NCBI GenBank assembly: GCA_025677835.1
Contig: JAIXMR010000075.1
Coordinates: 1 to 64,000 of the forward strand
Origin: Sporodiniella umbellata
Taxonomy: Eukaryota; Mucoromycota; Mucoromycetes; Mucorales; Rhizopodaceae
Length of the DNA stretch: 64,000 nucleotides
Direction: 5' to 3'
The notes under the pieces were generated by a model. That model was not told where the DNA came from, searched no databases, and saw only the letters and a list, made by a program, of their open reading frames with translations. The position numbers and the translations under genes were made by a program. This document shows positions 33,975 through 45,716 of the stretch, piece after piece. How positions within the stretch are numbered: the stretch's first letter is position 1; each line of letters begins with the position of its first letter.

Positions 33975-36900
33975 AAATGAAATTAAACAGGGCCTACCTT
34001 TCACAGGCATAAATAAATCGCATAAAATCAGATGATAGCTCCCAGGGTTTTTCAAAAACAAGTCAAGACATTCACCACCATGTACTGCCACATCTACACT
34101 CAGACCCACTCTAGACAAGTACCGTGTCAAAACCTTTTGGTTGACTAGATTATCTTCAACCAGCAGAACCTTGAAGCCTTTGCTGCCCACGTCAGCTTCC
34201 ATTCGCTTGAATACTTCTTTTTGAGTGGCTGCTCTGTTATAAGGGGTATCAGGTGTAGGTACAGAGGAAGGGTTCGACCCTTTCGAAGCCTTCTTTTTGT
34301 CCTGTCGCATACCAAAGTACCATCTTAGCTTGTTTCGTTTGAGGGGTTTAAATACAAATCCACACATTTCGGGCAGCATCTCTTCACTCGAGTTCTTTAC
34401 GATATCTGTGATCATAGATCGCTGCATAGGCGTTGTGACAACCAAGACATTGGCTTGTTTTTGTTGAAGTGAACTGCATATGGCTTTGGTGAGCGTTAGG
34501 ATGTCTTGCTCAGAAGAAAGGTTAATCATTATATAGTCGTATGGTGATGCACGTGGATTCATGATAAATTCGGTTGCCTCTAGTAAATTGGTGGCAGTTT
34601 CGATTGAAAAGTAGCTTCCTTCAGTATGTACCATCAGGCCATTGAGGATCGAATGTACATGTTTGACCATCGATTCACGAGACAGTGTCCATTGTGAGAC
34701 GATCAGCGCCCGAAGCGGTGAAGCGCATGTCGGGGTTCTAGGAGGTAAAATCAGAACTGGGTTGACAGAGCCTGTATAGCCTGTAGTAGTTGCCGTGGGC
34801 ACATGAAGTCCTGAGGAATGTCTTGATTGAGGCGGAGACGCTTTGACAACTGCTTCAGAAGAAGGCTTACTCATCGCTCCGGGATTTCGGATCGGTGGTG
34901 GCTTTAATCGCATAGAAGCTGTTTTAGACATGAGAACATCTTGGAGTATCTCAGCCGGACTAGACTCGGCCAACTGACTATGCTTTAATGAGTGAGCCAT
35001 AGGGGACGGTGTAAAGCAGTTTTTGCCCTCAGCAGAGATGTGCCTTTTCATGAATGTTACTGGGGCATCTTCATCCTCTTTTTGCTGTTTTAGCATAGAC
35101 ACGTTGCTGTAACCATGTGTTCTGAAGAATGGATCGTGATTAGTCTCTCCTTTGGGGGTATGTGGCTGTGGTTTTGTAAGGGTAGTAGGGATACCGAATT
35201 TGACTGTAAAATAAAAAACGGAACCCTTTCCTTTTTCGCTTTTGCAGCTCATCTTTCCCCCATGAAGTTCAATCAACTGCCTGGATATAACCAAGCCTAA
35301 GCCGCTACCTCCATGTTTTCGTGTACTCTAAATACAGTGAGCTAAATGTATTTTTAAATTGATTTTTGCCTTACCGAACTATCCACTTGCGAAAAGGGTT
35401 TGAACATGACAGATTCATCTACAGCATCAAATCCTGTGCCGGTATCTACGACTTCAAACAGCAGAACCAACTCTGACTCTTCTGCATCCAGTTTCTGTAC
35501 TGTGCATTTTGTAAACACTTCTCCTTCAGTTGTGAATTTGATAGCGTTCTATTGTAGTGAAATGATGAGTAAGAGGAGACGCAAAGAGTGTGCTCCGAGT
35601 TGATTACTTACGCCAATAAGGTTTAATAAGACCTGTCTTAGTCGCACTCTGTCACCGACAATGACATCTGGTATATCCTCATCAATCCAAAAACTGAGCT
35701 CTAAATTCTTTTGTATAGCCAAGGTAGACATGAGTTCGTTTGCGTCTTCGATCATTGTAACCAAGCTAAACGGATCCCATTCTAATTTCATCATACCAGC
35801 CTCTACTTTACTCAGGTCGAGGATATCGTTAATCACCACCAGCAGAGATTCAGCTGATTGCTGTATCGTATGTACATAGTCTGCTTGCTCTGAAGTCATT
35901 TCGGTATCCAAGAGAAAGTTAAGCATGCCTGTGATGCCGATCAAAGGTGTTCTGATCTCATGAGACATATTGGATAGAAACCGCGTCTTGCTTTCGGTAG
36001 ACCTTTGGGCTGCATCGTGTGCTTCTTTGAGTTTTTGTTCCAATAGCTTATGATCGTTGATATCCGTACTAAAAAGATTTTTTTTTTTTTTTTTAGGCTC
36101 AAGAATGTATTTTATAAAAGATGACTTACCAAGTACCAAACCAGCGTACATCGCCTGTCTCCGACTCATCTACAGAGACGCCTTTGACCAAAAACCATCT
36201 GTATTCTTCTTTGGAGCTTAGTAACCGGACTTCTGTTTGCCATGAAATGCCAGCTTTGTTCTGCTTCAATGTGGGCAAATCAGGTAGCTGAAGTTTGGCA
36301 CGATCTTCTGGATGAACGCAAGACATGAAGCCTAAGCCCATGGTCTGATCAAAAGATTTTCCAGAGTAACTGCTCCATTTGCCGTTAGTGTAGGTTAAGC
36401 CAGCACTTGGAGAGAAAGTAAAGACGATTTGGGGAATGGCTTCAGCCAACAGTCTGTATTTTCTTTCGTTGCTTTGGATTTCCATCTGACGCATGTTACT
36501 TTCTTTGGCTACCCGCTGATCATGAATATCAGTACATGTTCCGAACCAATGGATAATTTTCCCTTTAAGATCTCTGAGGGGTACTATCCGCCATAGAAAA
36601 CAACGGTAGATACCATCGAATCGCCTTAGCCTGTACTCACCAGCAAAACCATTTCCTTTTTCAAATGCAACCTCCCAAGCCTTACGGCATTCGGGTCGAT
36701 CGTCTGGGTGCATATGAGAAAGCCATTTGGGGCCGAGATGGTCTTTGAGGGTACATCCTGTGTACTGCAGAATTCGGCTGTTGACCCAGTTGACCTGGCC
36801 GAGCGCAGGAGAACATGTACTTTAGACAAACGTTAGTCAATCGGCAGATTAAAAAAGACGACTTACAAGACATGGATCGGAATACCGTCAATAATCAAAC

Positions 36901-38557
36901 GCAACAGACTTGATTTGGGTGCCATCAAGAACCGATCGACAGTGTCTTTTGACTTTGTGTTGTGATAATGGAAGCCATCATCTTCGATAGCTTTTACAAA
37001 ATTCTTTTTGTATCTCCTTGCTCTTTTCTTACGTCGGTGAGTGCGTTTGGGTTTACTTTCAGGTGTGGTAGCAGAGGAAAAATAGTCTGTGTCTGTTTTT
37101 GGATCTTCCGAAACGCACACGCTGTTTGCGCCGTCGTCATGACAGTGTCTGTCGCTACACATAGCGTGTGGGGGAATAGAAGAAGAGATGGGTAGGCCTG
37201 TGGTGGGAGATACAGCACCCCAGCCTTCGATAACGGCTGCAGAAGAAGGGGACAGCGTTTTCTCTTCAAGGTCGTTGAGCAAGTTGGTTTCTGTCATTGT
37301 CTCGAGCGAGCTCCGTGTGAAGTTGGACATGGAGCCTAGGTGGTCTGGCCTAGGGTTTAAGGTGGGCGTCTCTGCTTGACTGAGCTCTGATTCCTCGTTT
37401 TCGTCCTCTTGTGTGGTCATAGACGAGCTTCGGGTGGGCTCGTTTGAGTCTGTTTGTAATTGTGTATCGTTGGATGAATAGCGTCTATAAAAATGATTTT
37501 GCTTTTGAATGTAAGAGCTTTGGATGGCATTGGTGAAGCTAGCTGAGATAAATGGTGCTAAAGACGAGATGCTGGCGAGTAATACTTGAGGGTAAGGGAC
37601 GATGGGGGCTAGAAAAGAAAGGATGGCGATAGGGGCAGGATGGGAATGGTGCTTTGCCGATGTGGATTGTGACTGGATAACATCGGATGGGTGATAGAGA
37701 GGCACGTGTACAATAGAGCGCACGTTGGAAATAGGCGGCGGGAAAGGAACAGAAGAGCGGTCATAGTATGCCTCGGGCGAGACGGGGTTGAAAGCGTCAT
37801 CATCAATGTCAGGAGGTGATTGAAAAAAAGGGTTGACTTCTGAATCCATAATGGCCGGCGACGGAGCAGGCGATTGGGACCAGGGCGAGGGCTGTTGTTG
37901 CTCATATTCGTCAAAGTTTTGAATAAACGGCGTGTTTTCGATCAGCCTCGGGTCTTCCTCTTCATCGATGCAGCTTGATCCGTCCACCAGGATTTCATTA
38001 TTGTGTGACAAGCAAGGTGTGGTGATCACCGGTAAATTCCAAGCGGACCTTCTTCGGGGCGGGTAGCTGTTTTTATCTCCTTTCTCTAGCAGTGCCTTTT
38101 TGAACAAGTCCAAGTTGCAGTCGTCACTTCCAAATTTTCGTCGCCCTGAGCTCTCTGAGCTTGATTTTCGACGGTATTCTCTAGAGAGAACAACAACAGC
38201 GTTTCTTTTCAGTATTTTCTGTACACTGGGATTGTTGATGAGCGGTTCTGGTTCAGATTCAAACGGCTGTAATCGCTCAAAACACCACGGCACATGATGA
38301 GGCCCTGTTTCGTGAATTCGATGACTGTGTAAAAAATAATCGAAATGCTTTTCTGATTCTTGTTGTTGTTGTTGTTGTTGTTGGTCATCTTCTTTTGTGT
38401 CGGGATCGCATCCGTTTTCGAAATCTCTGCTGATGGAGCCTGTTTTGTTGTACACTGCCTTAAGTCCCCAAGGCCCTGAATATGGGTCGTTCGGATCTTG
38501 AGGAACACTGAGCGCAATACGTGTAGCGTGAAACGAAGTACCTTTGAGTAGAGTCAT
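33714..38557 (-). CDS. Hybrid histidine kinase: PAS-PAS-HisKA-HATPase-receiver
   Basis: A phosphorelay sensor that would pass phosphate from His to its own receiver Asp, then to an HPt protein (as Sln1/Nik-type kinases do). From ATG 38557: a ~560-residue Ser/Pro/Gln-rich N-terminal part with a possible GAF-like stretch ([20 protein letters not shown]). Then PAS 1 (NSRILQYTG...MHPDDR), PAS 2 ([10 protein letters not shown]...VHPEDRAK), H-box [16 protein letters not shown]-box [11 protein letters not shown]1 VVDTGTGF, G2 [15 protein letters not shown], a ~280-residue linker with a degenerate receiver-like section, and the receiver [14 protein letters not shown]...[11 protein letters not shown]...SKPV. 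Stop at 33714-33716. Introns join in phase at FTC, GTC-TD, N-box, before G2, and in the receiver (33920-33997, holding a 30-A tract). All catalytic boxes are intact. Confidence 0.88.
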
Positions 38558-38663
38558 GGGTTAGTTCAAATAGTCCCTGATCTTCTTCTTCGGTTACATA
38601 TTATTACTAGAAAATATATTAACGAGGGTAGACCACCAAGCATGAATGTCCGTTTCAACTGTC

Positions 38664-38853
38664 AACTGTAGCGATGTTTGATATAGGTGGGGGCTTCAAA
38701 AGAAAGGATTCTATTGTTGATAGACATTGGCTTGAAAAAAGACTCATGGTGCTGTAACAGTTGTGGTTGATGGCTTGGATACTGCAAGTACTGTTGTTGC
38801 TGCTGTTGTTGTTTTTGAAGCCTTTTTTGCAACAGTTTCTGCCCGGAATACAA
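38664..38853 (-). other. Possible upstream poly-Gln exon of the histidine kinase
   Basis: A minus-strand open stretch with a CAA/CAG-rich run (Q x7 after QKRLQK) ending IKHRYS. A weak donor (GTTGAC) could join it in phase to an acceptor inside the first kinase exon. No ATG opens this frame at the right place, so it may be a leader or untranslated exon. Confidence 0.25.
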
Positions 38854-39119
38854 TTGGGCGTGATACTTTGATGTAGCTGAGTCTTTGCTGTTTTCGCTAC
38901 TGCTACTTTATAAGGCTCGTATTAGTGTTTGTGTATGAATAGAGGTGTATATGTTCGTGTATATATATATATGTGTGTGTGTAAGCCATTGTCTTTACCT
39001 TGACATTTAAGTATCTATTTTACTTGTTTTTTTTTTTTTTTTTTTTTTGGCCTTAATAAATCAAGAGGAAAGAAATCGAAAGAAATATAAAAATAGAAAA
39101 CATTTGAATGAGTTTCAAT

Positions 39120-39420
39120 CTATACACTGGTCCATTCATGACGTAGAAACAAAGTGCCAAAAATAAACTCCTGGTTTATCAGTGATGTCACATTAGAGAA
39201 AGCAATGGCCTGTTTCAGTAGAAGTTGGCTCTCCTTGTTCATAGTCTTCAAGATCTGCTCTACGTATGCTCCTGAGCTAGACGTAATTGGTTCGCCCCGT
39301 TGCTTTGTTTGTTAAACGAAAGGCTAAACAAACAAGAATTGGGACCGTTGATTGACAATGTTTGTCATCATCGATACGAGGGTTTAGATCTTCACCGAAG
39401 CCAAAGCCTCTCCCTGACAT
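39120..39420 (-). CDS. Small uncharacterised protein, 2 exons
   Basis: ATG 39418-39420 starts SGRGFGFGEDLNPRIDDD. After an intron of ~46 nt (GTCCCA...ACAAAG) a second exon reads QRGEPITSSSGAYVEQILKT, continues helical (Leu-, Lys-, Gln-rich) and ends FLRHEWTSV at TAG 39120-39122. The protein would be ~80 aa. Both exons look coding (open, amphipathic helix) in otherwise non-coding DNA, but the donor is weak. No family recognised. It could be a subunit of a small helical complex; that is a guess. Confidence 0.45.
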
Positions 39421-40557
39421 GTTACACTTCTTTCGGAAAGCATTTGTCAATGCCTGAAAAAGCTAGTAGATATTCCTAAAAGACATGAGTCGTCTGAGGT
39501 GATTTGATTGGTTTTTCCAAATCAGAGAGACTTATTGACTTTCAATTTGAGAGTGTGTCTTGCTCTCCCCAATAAGAGAGGAGGATCGAAATAGAATCTA
39601 ACTCGGTAGTGGCTAGGCTCTTTCTAAAGATGAACCATTCTCGCTTCCTACTTTTTCTTATCCAATTTTTTTTTTTTTTTTTAATCAATCAAACCCTTTT
39701 AGGATCACCCGAGCCTTCTTTTTGGGTGGAGTTGTATTGAGTGTCAATCAAAAAAGGAACCCTGCCATTTAATAGACCTAAAAAAAAAAAAAAAACTCAA
39801 TGGACAAGTTTCATTGGTTTGTTGGTAAGCGAAATATAAGAGAGCGGTTTAAGGACTATAACAAAAGCGTGCATGATAAAAATATAGTGTGTTTGACTTT
39901 TTCTTTGTCTATCTAATCTATTCCCACATTTACTTTATTTGTTAATTATAAATTAAGATATAAAAGGCAAGAGCCTAAAAAAAAAAAAAAAAAAAAAAAA
40001 ACGCAAGTCTATCTTTTATATTTTGTGACTAGAATCAAGACATTTCATTTGTACACAGACGAAGCCGCTGTTCAGATCACAAAGCCACTCACGTACGAAA
40101 TGAATTGCATTTATTGTATTTAACCGGTTGTATTCAGTGTTGGTTAGAGTTACAAAATGAGTTCAGGAGTTCGACTCAAGAAAGAGTACACGCTTTATAT
40201 TATGTATCTTGCTTCTTTAAGTTTAGAGCGTGCATCATAATATAGCGCTCGGGTGCATTTTTGTTGCTAATCCTATGTTTCTCAGACATGACTTTTCTCT
40301 AATGAAACATGTAATAACGAGCGTAATTAATTCCGGCATAGTAATTAACCAAGTCAAGTACAGAAAGTGATTTAAAAACGTAATAAAGATCTTGGTTGGC
40401 TAAGGATACCTTTCAATCGATAGAATATGAAAATGAACCATCGTCTTGTTGAAATAATAAATAAATAAAAAACCAGTTTTTCGTTTTGCTGTAATACATT
40501 AAAAGACATGAAGAGAAATAAAGAGGGGTTTGGTAGTCAATGTTTTGTGAAAGCCCA

Positions 40558-40588
<31 letters not shown>

Positions 40589-41842
40589 TGGCTAGTGGGT
40601 ATTGCTATGTATGAAGCTGTAATTGACTTTCTCTTTTCTAAAAAAAAAAAAAAAAAAAAAGAAATAGAAAGAGCCGGCTCTTTTCTTTATATAGGCTTGT
40701 GTAAGGGCTTTCATAAGCTCATTTCTATGAGAGGTTTGTTGTGAGATCCCTTCATTTGCTGATATACAAACTGACTTGCAGTCTACTGCTTGATACAATC
40801 CACATGCTTTGATTGGGTCAGCTAAAAATCGCCCGCCTTGTAACTAAAAGATGGTTAAAACCCTCGGATGAGACTAAATAGGCTTAAACCGTACAGGATT
40901 GACAACCTGTACAACCTTTGGCTCCATTCTTTTTCAAAAAAAAAAAAAAAAAAAAAAAGGCAAGGAAAGCAAGGTATATTCTATGAAATGCAAAACAGAT
41001 ACGCATGTACTTTCGTTACTGTAATACAAACGTTGTGTTCTTTAGGTTGTTTTAGAAACATTTACAAGACTTTGTTGTTGCCATTGGGAATATCAGGCCC
41101 TCTTTTCGTTATTATTATCCACTTTAATAAAGCAAATATACCTAAAATGGGGTTTCTTTTGTGTTTGCAGTATTGTTTTATGTAGATACGTTATAGATTT
41201 GACCTTCTGGAGCCATTGAGCGGTTTCTGAAAGGGTACAGGCGACTCTTTGTATAGATTACTTTGCAAAAAAAAAGTGGTTCTTTATTATTGAGCCAGCT
41301 TAAAAATAGGAAAAAAGGTACAAGAGCCCGAGTGGCAAGAGGTCTGGAGTGGGTAGTACAGTGTGTGGGGTGAGAAGTTTTTATTTACGATGCGACTGGT
41401 AAAACGTACAGAGTGAACAATACAAATTGAAAAAAAAAAAAAAAAAAAAAAAGAGAACCTTTCATGTCACGTTTGTTTTTCAAAGTGTGGGTAATACAAA
41501 TTGATTTCAACGTAATTTTCACAAGCAAAGCGACCTGTTGATAAGTGGGCTACAATTTACAAAGCAGAGTGAAAGCACTCGGTCTGTTGCCTAGAGCGGA
41601 CAAGAGCGCTACGCTTTCAACTGTCTCTTTAAAGTGAAAAGATATGGTCAACGTAACGAGCATGCCTTTGAACTCTGTACTAGATTGGCATCATAGGCCT
41701 ATGGAAAGTAAGTCTTTAGGAGTCAACAAGAACTAAAGGAGCCGGGAGTAAATCAACCCATGGCTTTTTTTTTTTTTCTGGTGGAAAAAATAAAATAGAG
41801 AGAGAGAGAGAGAGAGAGAGAGGAATGTGACTTTTTCTTTCC
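39421..41842. other. 2.4-kb intergenic, homopolymer-rich
   Basis: No gene recognised. Holds A and T runs of about 15-25 at 39665-39682, 39978-40001, 40562-40589, 40641-40660, 40937-40958 and 41431-41451, and an (AG)n run just before the methyltransferase start. Confidence 0.5.
41797..41822 (+). repeat. (AG)13 microsatellite
   Basis: AG dinucleotides, ending ~20 bp before the ATG at 41843, so probably in the 5' leader. Confidence 0.9.
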
Positions 41843-42761
41843 ATGAGTCAATCACGATGGATTCAAAAACTTTTAAAAGTATGTGATGGCGACCTTGCCC
41901 ATGCAAAGAAGCAACTACAGTGGCTGAGAGAAAAAGTGTTAATGGATAGCCGTGGAAAAATAGAAAGAGGCTGGACCTTGACAACGCTTGAAAAGCAACG
42001 ATTAGACGAATGGGTAGATCAACGAGTGATTCAACATAAACCTTTACAGTATATTCTTGGTGAGTCTATTTTTTTTTTTTTTTTTTTTTTTTTACTTAAA
42101 TATACGTACAGGGACACAACCTTTTTGTGAGCTGGATATAGTCACCCGGCCACCTACACTTATTCCAAGATGGGAAACCGAAGAATGGACGGATCGATTG
42201 ATTGAGTTGCTGAAGCGGTATGTTGGGCCAGGAAAGATGCGTATTTTGGATGCGTGTACAGGCACAGGCTGTATTGCGCTTGCGCTATCCAGTGGTCTAC
42301 CCAAGGATTCGGTAGAGATTACGGGGATAGATCTCTCCCGTCGAGCGATCGAGCTTTCTGAACATAACCGTGCCTTACATGCTAGTCGACTGAGAAATCC
42401 CGTTCGATTTGAACAGAGAGACTTGATGGACAGCTGTGCTTCTTATCCCTTTGATCTGATCGTGTCCAATCCTCCGTATGTGACCCATGAAGAATACAAA
42501 GAGCTTACGCCTGACGTCAAACAATGGGAGGATAAGAGAGCGTTGGTGGCCGATGATCAAGGAACGCGAATTCATCGGCAGCTGATAGAGATAGCAAGCC
42601 ATTGCCAGCCATTCCATCGTCAGATACCAAGGTTGGTGATGGAAATAGGTGGTACGCATCAGGTCAGAACGCTCACAAAAACATTTCATCAGAACAGTTT
42701 TTTGGATATTCAGGTATGGAAGGATCTTGCAGGAAAGGACCGGGTGATGACAGCCAAATAA
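41843..42761 (+). CDS. HemK/PrmC-type protein-glutamine N-methyltransferase
   Basis: Methylates the Gln of the GGQ motif in a release factor; this fungal type (Mtq1) acts on the mitochondrial factor. Exons 41843-42059 and 42112-42761 join in phase to 288 aa. N-terminal helical domain with LQWLREKV and HKPLQYILG; then LDIVTRPPTLIPRWETE (family 'PRPETE' position), SAM motif ILDACTGTGCIALAL, GIDLSRRAIELSEHN and the catalytic NPPY (LIVSNPPYV). The C-terminal VMEIGGTHQV matches the family's 'EIG..Q'. There is no long presequence, so mitochondrial import is inferred from family only. The single intron contains a 25-T run. Confidence 0.88.
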
Positions 42762-43151
42762 AGCCTTGGTGGCGTGTTTTCTACATTGGATTTAGCTCTC
42801 TTTTTTATATGCCCGAGAAAGGAAATCTGATGTATATTCTGGCGTGCTTTTTTTTTTTTTTTTTTTTTTTTTTTGTCACTGCAGTAATCATCTTTTGGGT
42901 TCTCTGTGTATCCATAGCGTCAGAGAAAGTCACCGATTTCTTCCGTATAGGTTCACGAGCCACTCTTGGGTATCCATCGATGTACGACCTAAAATAGATA
43001 TAAAAGAGTGAATGAGTTTTCTTTTGTTTTGCATTCACGGTTTTCCCAATGACGATTCAAATCACACCCAAAGGCTCTTTTTATATGTAAATAGGGTGGT
43101 TCGGAAACCAAATTTGAAACTGACAGGTCTGATAGAGCTGTTCCTGCTACG
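42762..43151. other. Intergenic with T-run
   Basis: A 25-nt T run near 42849-42874. No gene recognised. Confidence 0.4.
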
Positions 43152-43331
43152 ATGCTTGCTGCTACTGTCTATACATTTACTAGACTCAAGGCGGCATCGA
43201 TCGTTTCTGTTTCCAATCCGTTATTCTTTACTCCTTCAGGGGAAGCCACGTCTGACTCTGCCAGCATGGATCGTATCCGTGATGATTGGAAAAACCGTAA
43301 CCATGGCATTGGATTAAGGGACGTTTGGTAA
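43152..43331 (+). CDS. Possible small ORF, unknown
   Basis: An open stretch whose content looks coding (LAATVYTFTRLKAASIVSVS, then a charged IRDDWKNRNHGIGLRDVW end at TAA 43329-43331). The frame extends upstream to 43095 without an ATG, where an acceptor-like TAAATAG sits, so earlier exons may exist; none could be joined. About 60-80 aa. No family recognised. Confidence 0.25.
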   Translation: MLAATVYTFTRLKAASIVSVSNPLFFTPSGEATSDSASMDRIRDDWKNRNHGIGLRDVW

Positions 43332-43654
43332 GAAATAGATCAGAATAGCCCTGAATAATCCATTTTTTCTTTCTTTAGCCGAAGCGGTGGGGGAGTCTGA
43401 TGGTCACACCTTGGCTTTTTACCTTCTTTTACATGTCAATTCGCATGTTGTACATTATTGCCTTTCTTTTTATTGTTACAGATTCATATCCACATACCAA
43501 AACTGATCATCCAAAGCAGTTTTAATAATAAAGAGTATTTCCTTTGAAACGAACCATTGTATTTGTTTTCTGTGGTACCTGCGCCATCTTAAAAAATAAC
43601 CTGCATGAATCACTCCATAGCATCCTTTTGCTGGCTAAAAGAGTCCACCGATAG

Positions 43655-43691
<37 letters not shown>
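43655..43691. repeat. 37-nt A run
   Basis: Longest homopolymer in the window, just upstream of the decayed gene. Confidence 0.9.
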
Positions 43692-43692
<1 letters not shown>

Positions 43693-43720
43693 ATAGAGGC
43701 AACCTGTAAACCTGTGTTAG

Positions 43721-44148
43721 AAAGCACCCTCCAGTGAAATATAAACCATCAAACTATCCTTGGGCCTGTGATTTTCTCATGAAGGCAACATGGATTGAGC
43801 TTGAGCAGCCAATGCGCCTGACCCATCCATGGCTTGGTCAGCACGTAGACAGCCTTATCGATAGCCTAGCGAGAGCTGTCGTTGACCGATAAGCGTTTGA
43901 TCCTCAAGTCTTTTGGGTAAAAAGCGCTGCAATGCAGGTATTGAAAGAGAGAGCCAAAGCCGGTGCCCACTATGAAAGAAGGTTTGTAAGCACGTAGCCA
44001 TGGCCTGTGATGGCCAAAGCAAACGTCCGGTCACATCGGTTGTTCTAAGCCTTTGTTCTACAGACTCGGGTCAAGTCTGGAGCCCATGAAATATAGCGTG
44101 GGTCCATATTTTCTGAAAAGCCATGCATCCACATACGTGCTCTTTTAA
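43721..44148 (+). pseudogene. Interrupted gene with in-frame stop
   Basis: From an acceptor-like site at 43720 the frame reads KHPPVKYKPSNYPWACDF, later LTHPWLGQHVDSLIDSLA, then meets TAA at 43890-43892. It continues in the same frame as FDPQVFWVKSAAMQVLKERA to a donor at 43982. After an intron to 44063 it reads LGSSLEPMKYSVGPYFLKSH and stops at 44146-44148. GC content is higher than the surrounding DNA. The continuing coding-like frame after a stop fits a decaying gene, a missed intron or a sequence error. No family recognised. Bases downstream hold a strong donor-like GTATGA just after the stop, as if the frame once continued. Confidence 0.45.
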
Positions 44149-44285
44149 GGTATGAAAAAGTCCTGGTCAAGAAGGAGAGGGGGGGGTTGTAGGCAGTTCG
44201 GTGTTTCAAGTCACAAGAAAAACTGCCTTTTGAAAAAAATATTTTTTTTTTTTTTTTTTTTGTTATAAATCAAAAAGCAATTGTA

Positions 44286-45218
44286 ATGAGTGATTGGGGT
44301 AAGATTCTAATAGACAAAACAAAAAAGAAATCCAAAGAACCTTTACTGCCAAAGCGCTTGTCCGACTAAACGATTTCTATAGAAGAATTCGAAACACAAG
44401 TCAACACGGGCAGCAACAAGCCCAAGATGGCCTGGGATGATGAGGATGCTGAAGACGATGTGAAAGAGTCTTGGGATTCAGATGAAGAGGCTGTTGTTCC
44501 TGAGGAAACCAAAGCACCCGTCAAGAAAAACCTGACTTTGAAGCAAAAGATTGCCGAAAAAGAAGCTTTGTTGAAAGAGCAGAAAAAGAAAAAGGCAGCT
44601 TTGGTAATAAAACAAAGAAAGAGAGAGAGTGTGTGTGTGTATGTATTGAACGGGGGAGATTACTTTAGGCCAACCGTTTCTTGGACGGGGAGACTGAAGA
44701 AGAAAAGTTCGAAAGGGTTCAAAAGGAAGCCGGAGTAAAGAAAGAACAGATGGATTCTGGTGAAGGGACGGGTAAGCGAATTTTGTTTGTGTTTTAGAGA
44801 GTATACTGACTGAACCTGAACCCAAGCCAAAAAGGCACCTTCCAAGCCTGTAGAGTCCCTCAAACCTCGTACACGGGCTGAATTTGAAGAGTTCAGACAG
44901 CTGTTGACTGATTTGATTCTAGAACAATCGGTAAGTGTAAAGCGAGGAAATGTTGAGGTTGACCTTCTGTAGAATGTGTCAGGCTATGCCACTTTTCTTG
45001 ATCAGCTAGCGCGCGATTTGGCACAGCCGATGAAGGATATGGACGTACGCAAGGCCGCCTCGAGTTTGACAGCTCTTGCCAACGACAAGCAGCGCCAACA
45101 GAGAGAAGCCTTAAAGAACAACAAAAAGACCAAGGGCAAGGTGACCAAGACAGCAGCCCCTACTCCCTCGTCAAGAGAGTATTCTACTACTTATGACGAT
45201 TTTGATGATTTTATGTAA
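44286..45218 (+). CDS. Translation initiation factor eIF3 subunit J, 5 exons
   Basis: Hcr1/eIF3j promotes eIF3 binding to the 40S subunit and mRNA recruitment, and acts in ribosome recycling. Exons 44286-44298, 44383-44603, 44669-44771, 44827-44930 and 44973-45218 join in phase. The first exon encodes only MSDW plus one base, giving MSDWEEFETQ, then MAWDDEDAEDD, KNLTLKQKIAEKEA, KPRTRAEFEEFRQLLTDLIL, YATFLDQLARDLAQPMKDMD, RKAASSLTALANDKQRQQRE and the acidic-aromatic tail YDDFDDFM typical of the family. The 44772-44826 intron has a perfect TACTGAC branch site. The second intron carries a GT repeat. Confidence 0.9.
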
Positions 45219-45716
45219 ATTTAGAAAAAGTAAATAAACACACGCACACACACACACCCATGATGATTGACTACAATAAAAGGAGAAAGAAAATTAACAA
45301 AGCCCGACTCTTTCCCATTAAAAAAAAAAAAAAAAAAAAAAAAAGGTAGTGAAAGAGCCATTTTTGCTTTGGTTAGATGTGAGAAAGACGGTTGGGTTGG
45401 TTTTTGAAATCTTGCGCTTGTCTTTATTGTGCCTTGTTTTTGCAGAATGTGTGTGTTTTTTTTTTTTTTTTTTTTTTGAGTTACGTTTATCAGTTTTATC
45501 ATGAATTAAAATGGCGCGATTAATTTTTTTTTTTTTTTTTTTTCTTGTTATTTATTTTAGACTTCTTTATTTTCCCTTTTTTTTTTTTTTTCCTTTTCTT
45601 TTAAAATAAGCTTAATTTTTTAAAATCTTATCTTTAATTCGTTTTTCTTTTTTTGGCTTTTTGTGTGGAATAAAAAAAAAAAAAAAGATTTGGATTTTCA
45701 TTGTTCTTTCTTTAAA
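45219..45716. other. Intergenic, A/T runs
   Basis: 3' region of eIF3j and leader of the GATA gene. Runs of A or T of about 20 at 45320-45344, 45457-45477 and 45523-45543. Confidence 0.5.

Noticed and set aside
36962..37195. Plus-strand frames opposite the histidine kinase N-terminus
   Set aside because: Antisense to a continuous minus-strand exon; no own start context or domain.
40868..41185. Plus-strand frame with poly-Lys after an A run
   Set aside because: Depends on a homopolymer and has no start context, domain or conserved pattern.
44772..44797. A 26-nt intron in eIF3j
   Set aside because: An acceptor at 44826 gives a 55-nt intron with a perfect TACTGAC branch site and preserves the frame; the 26-nt reading is unlikely.
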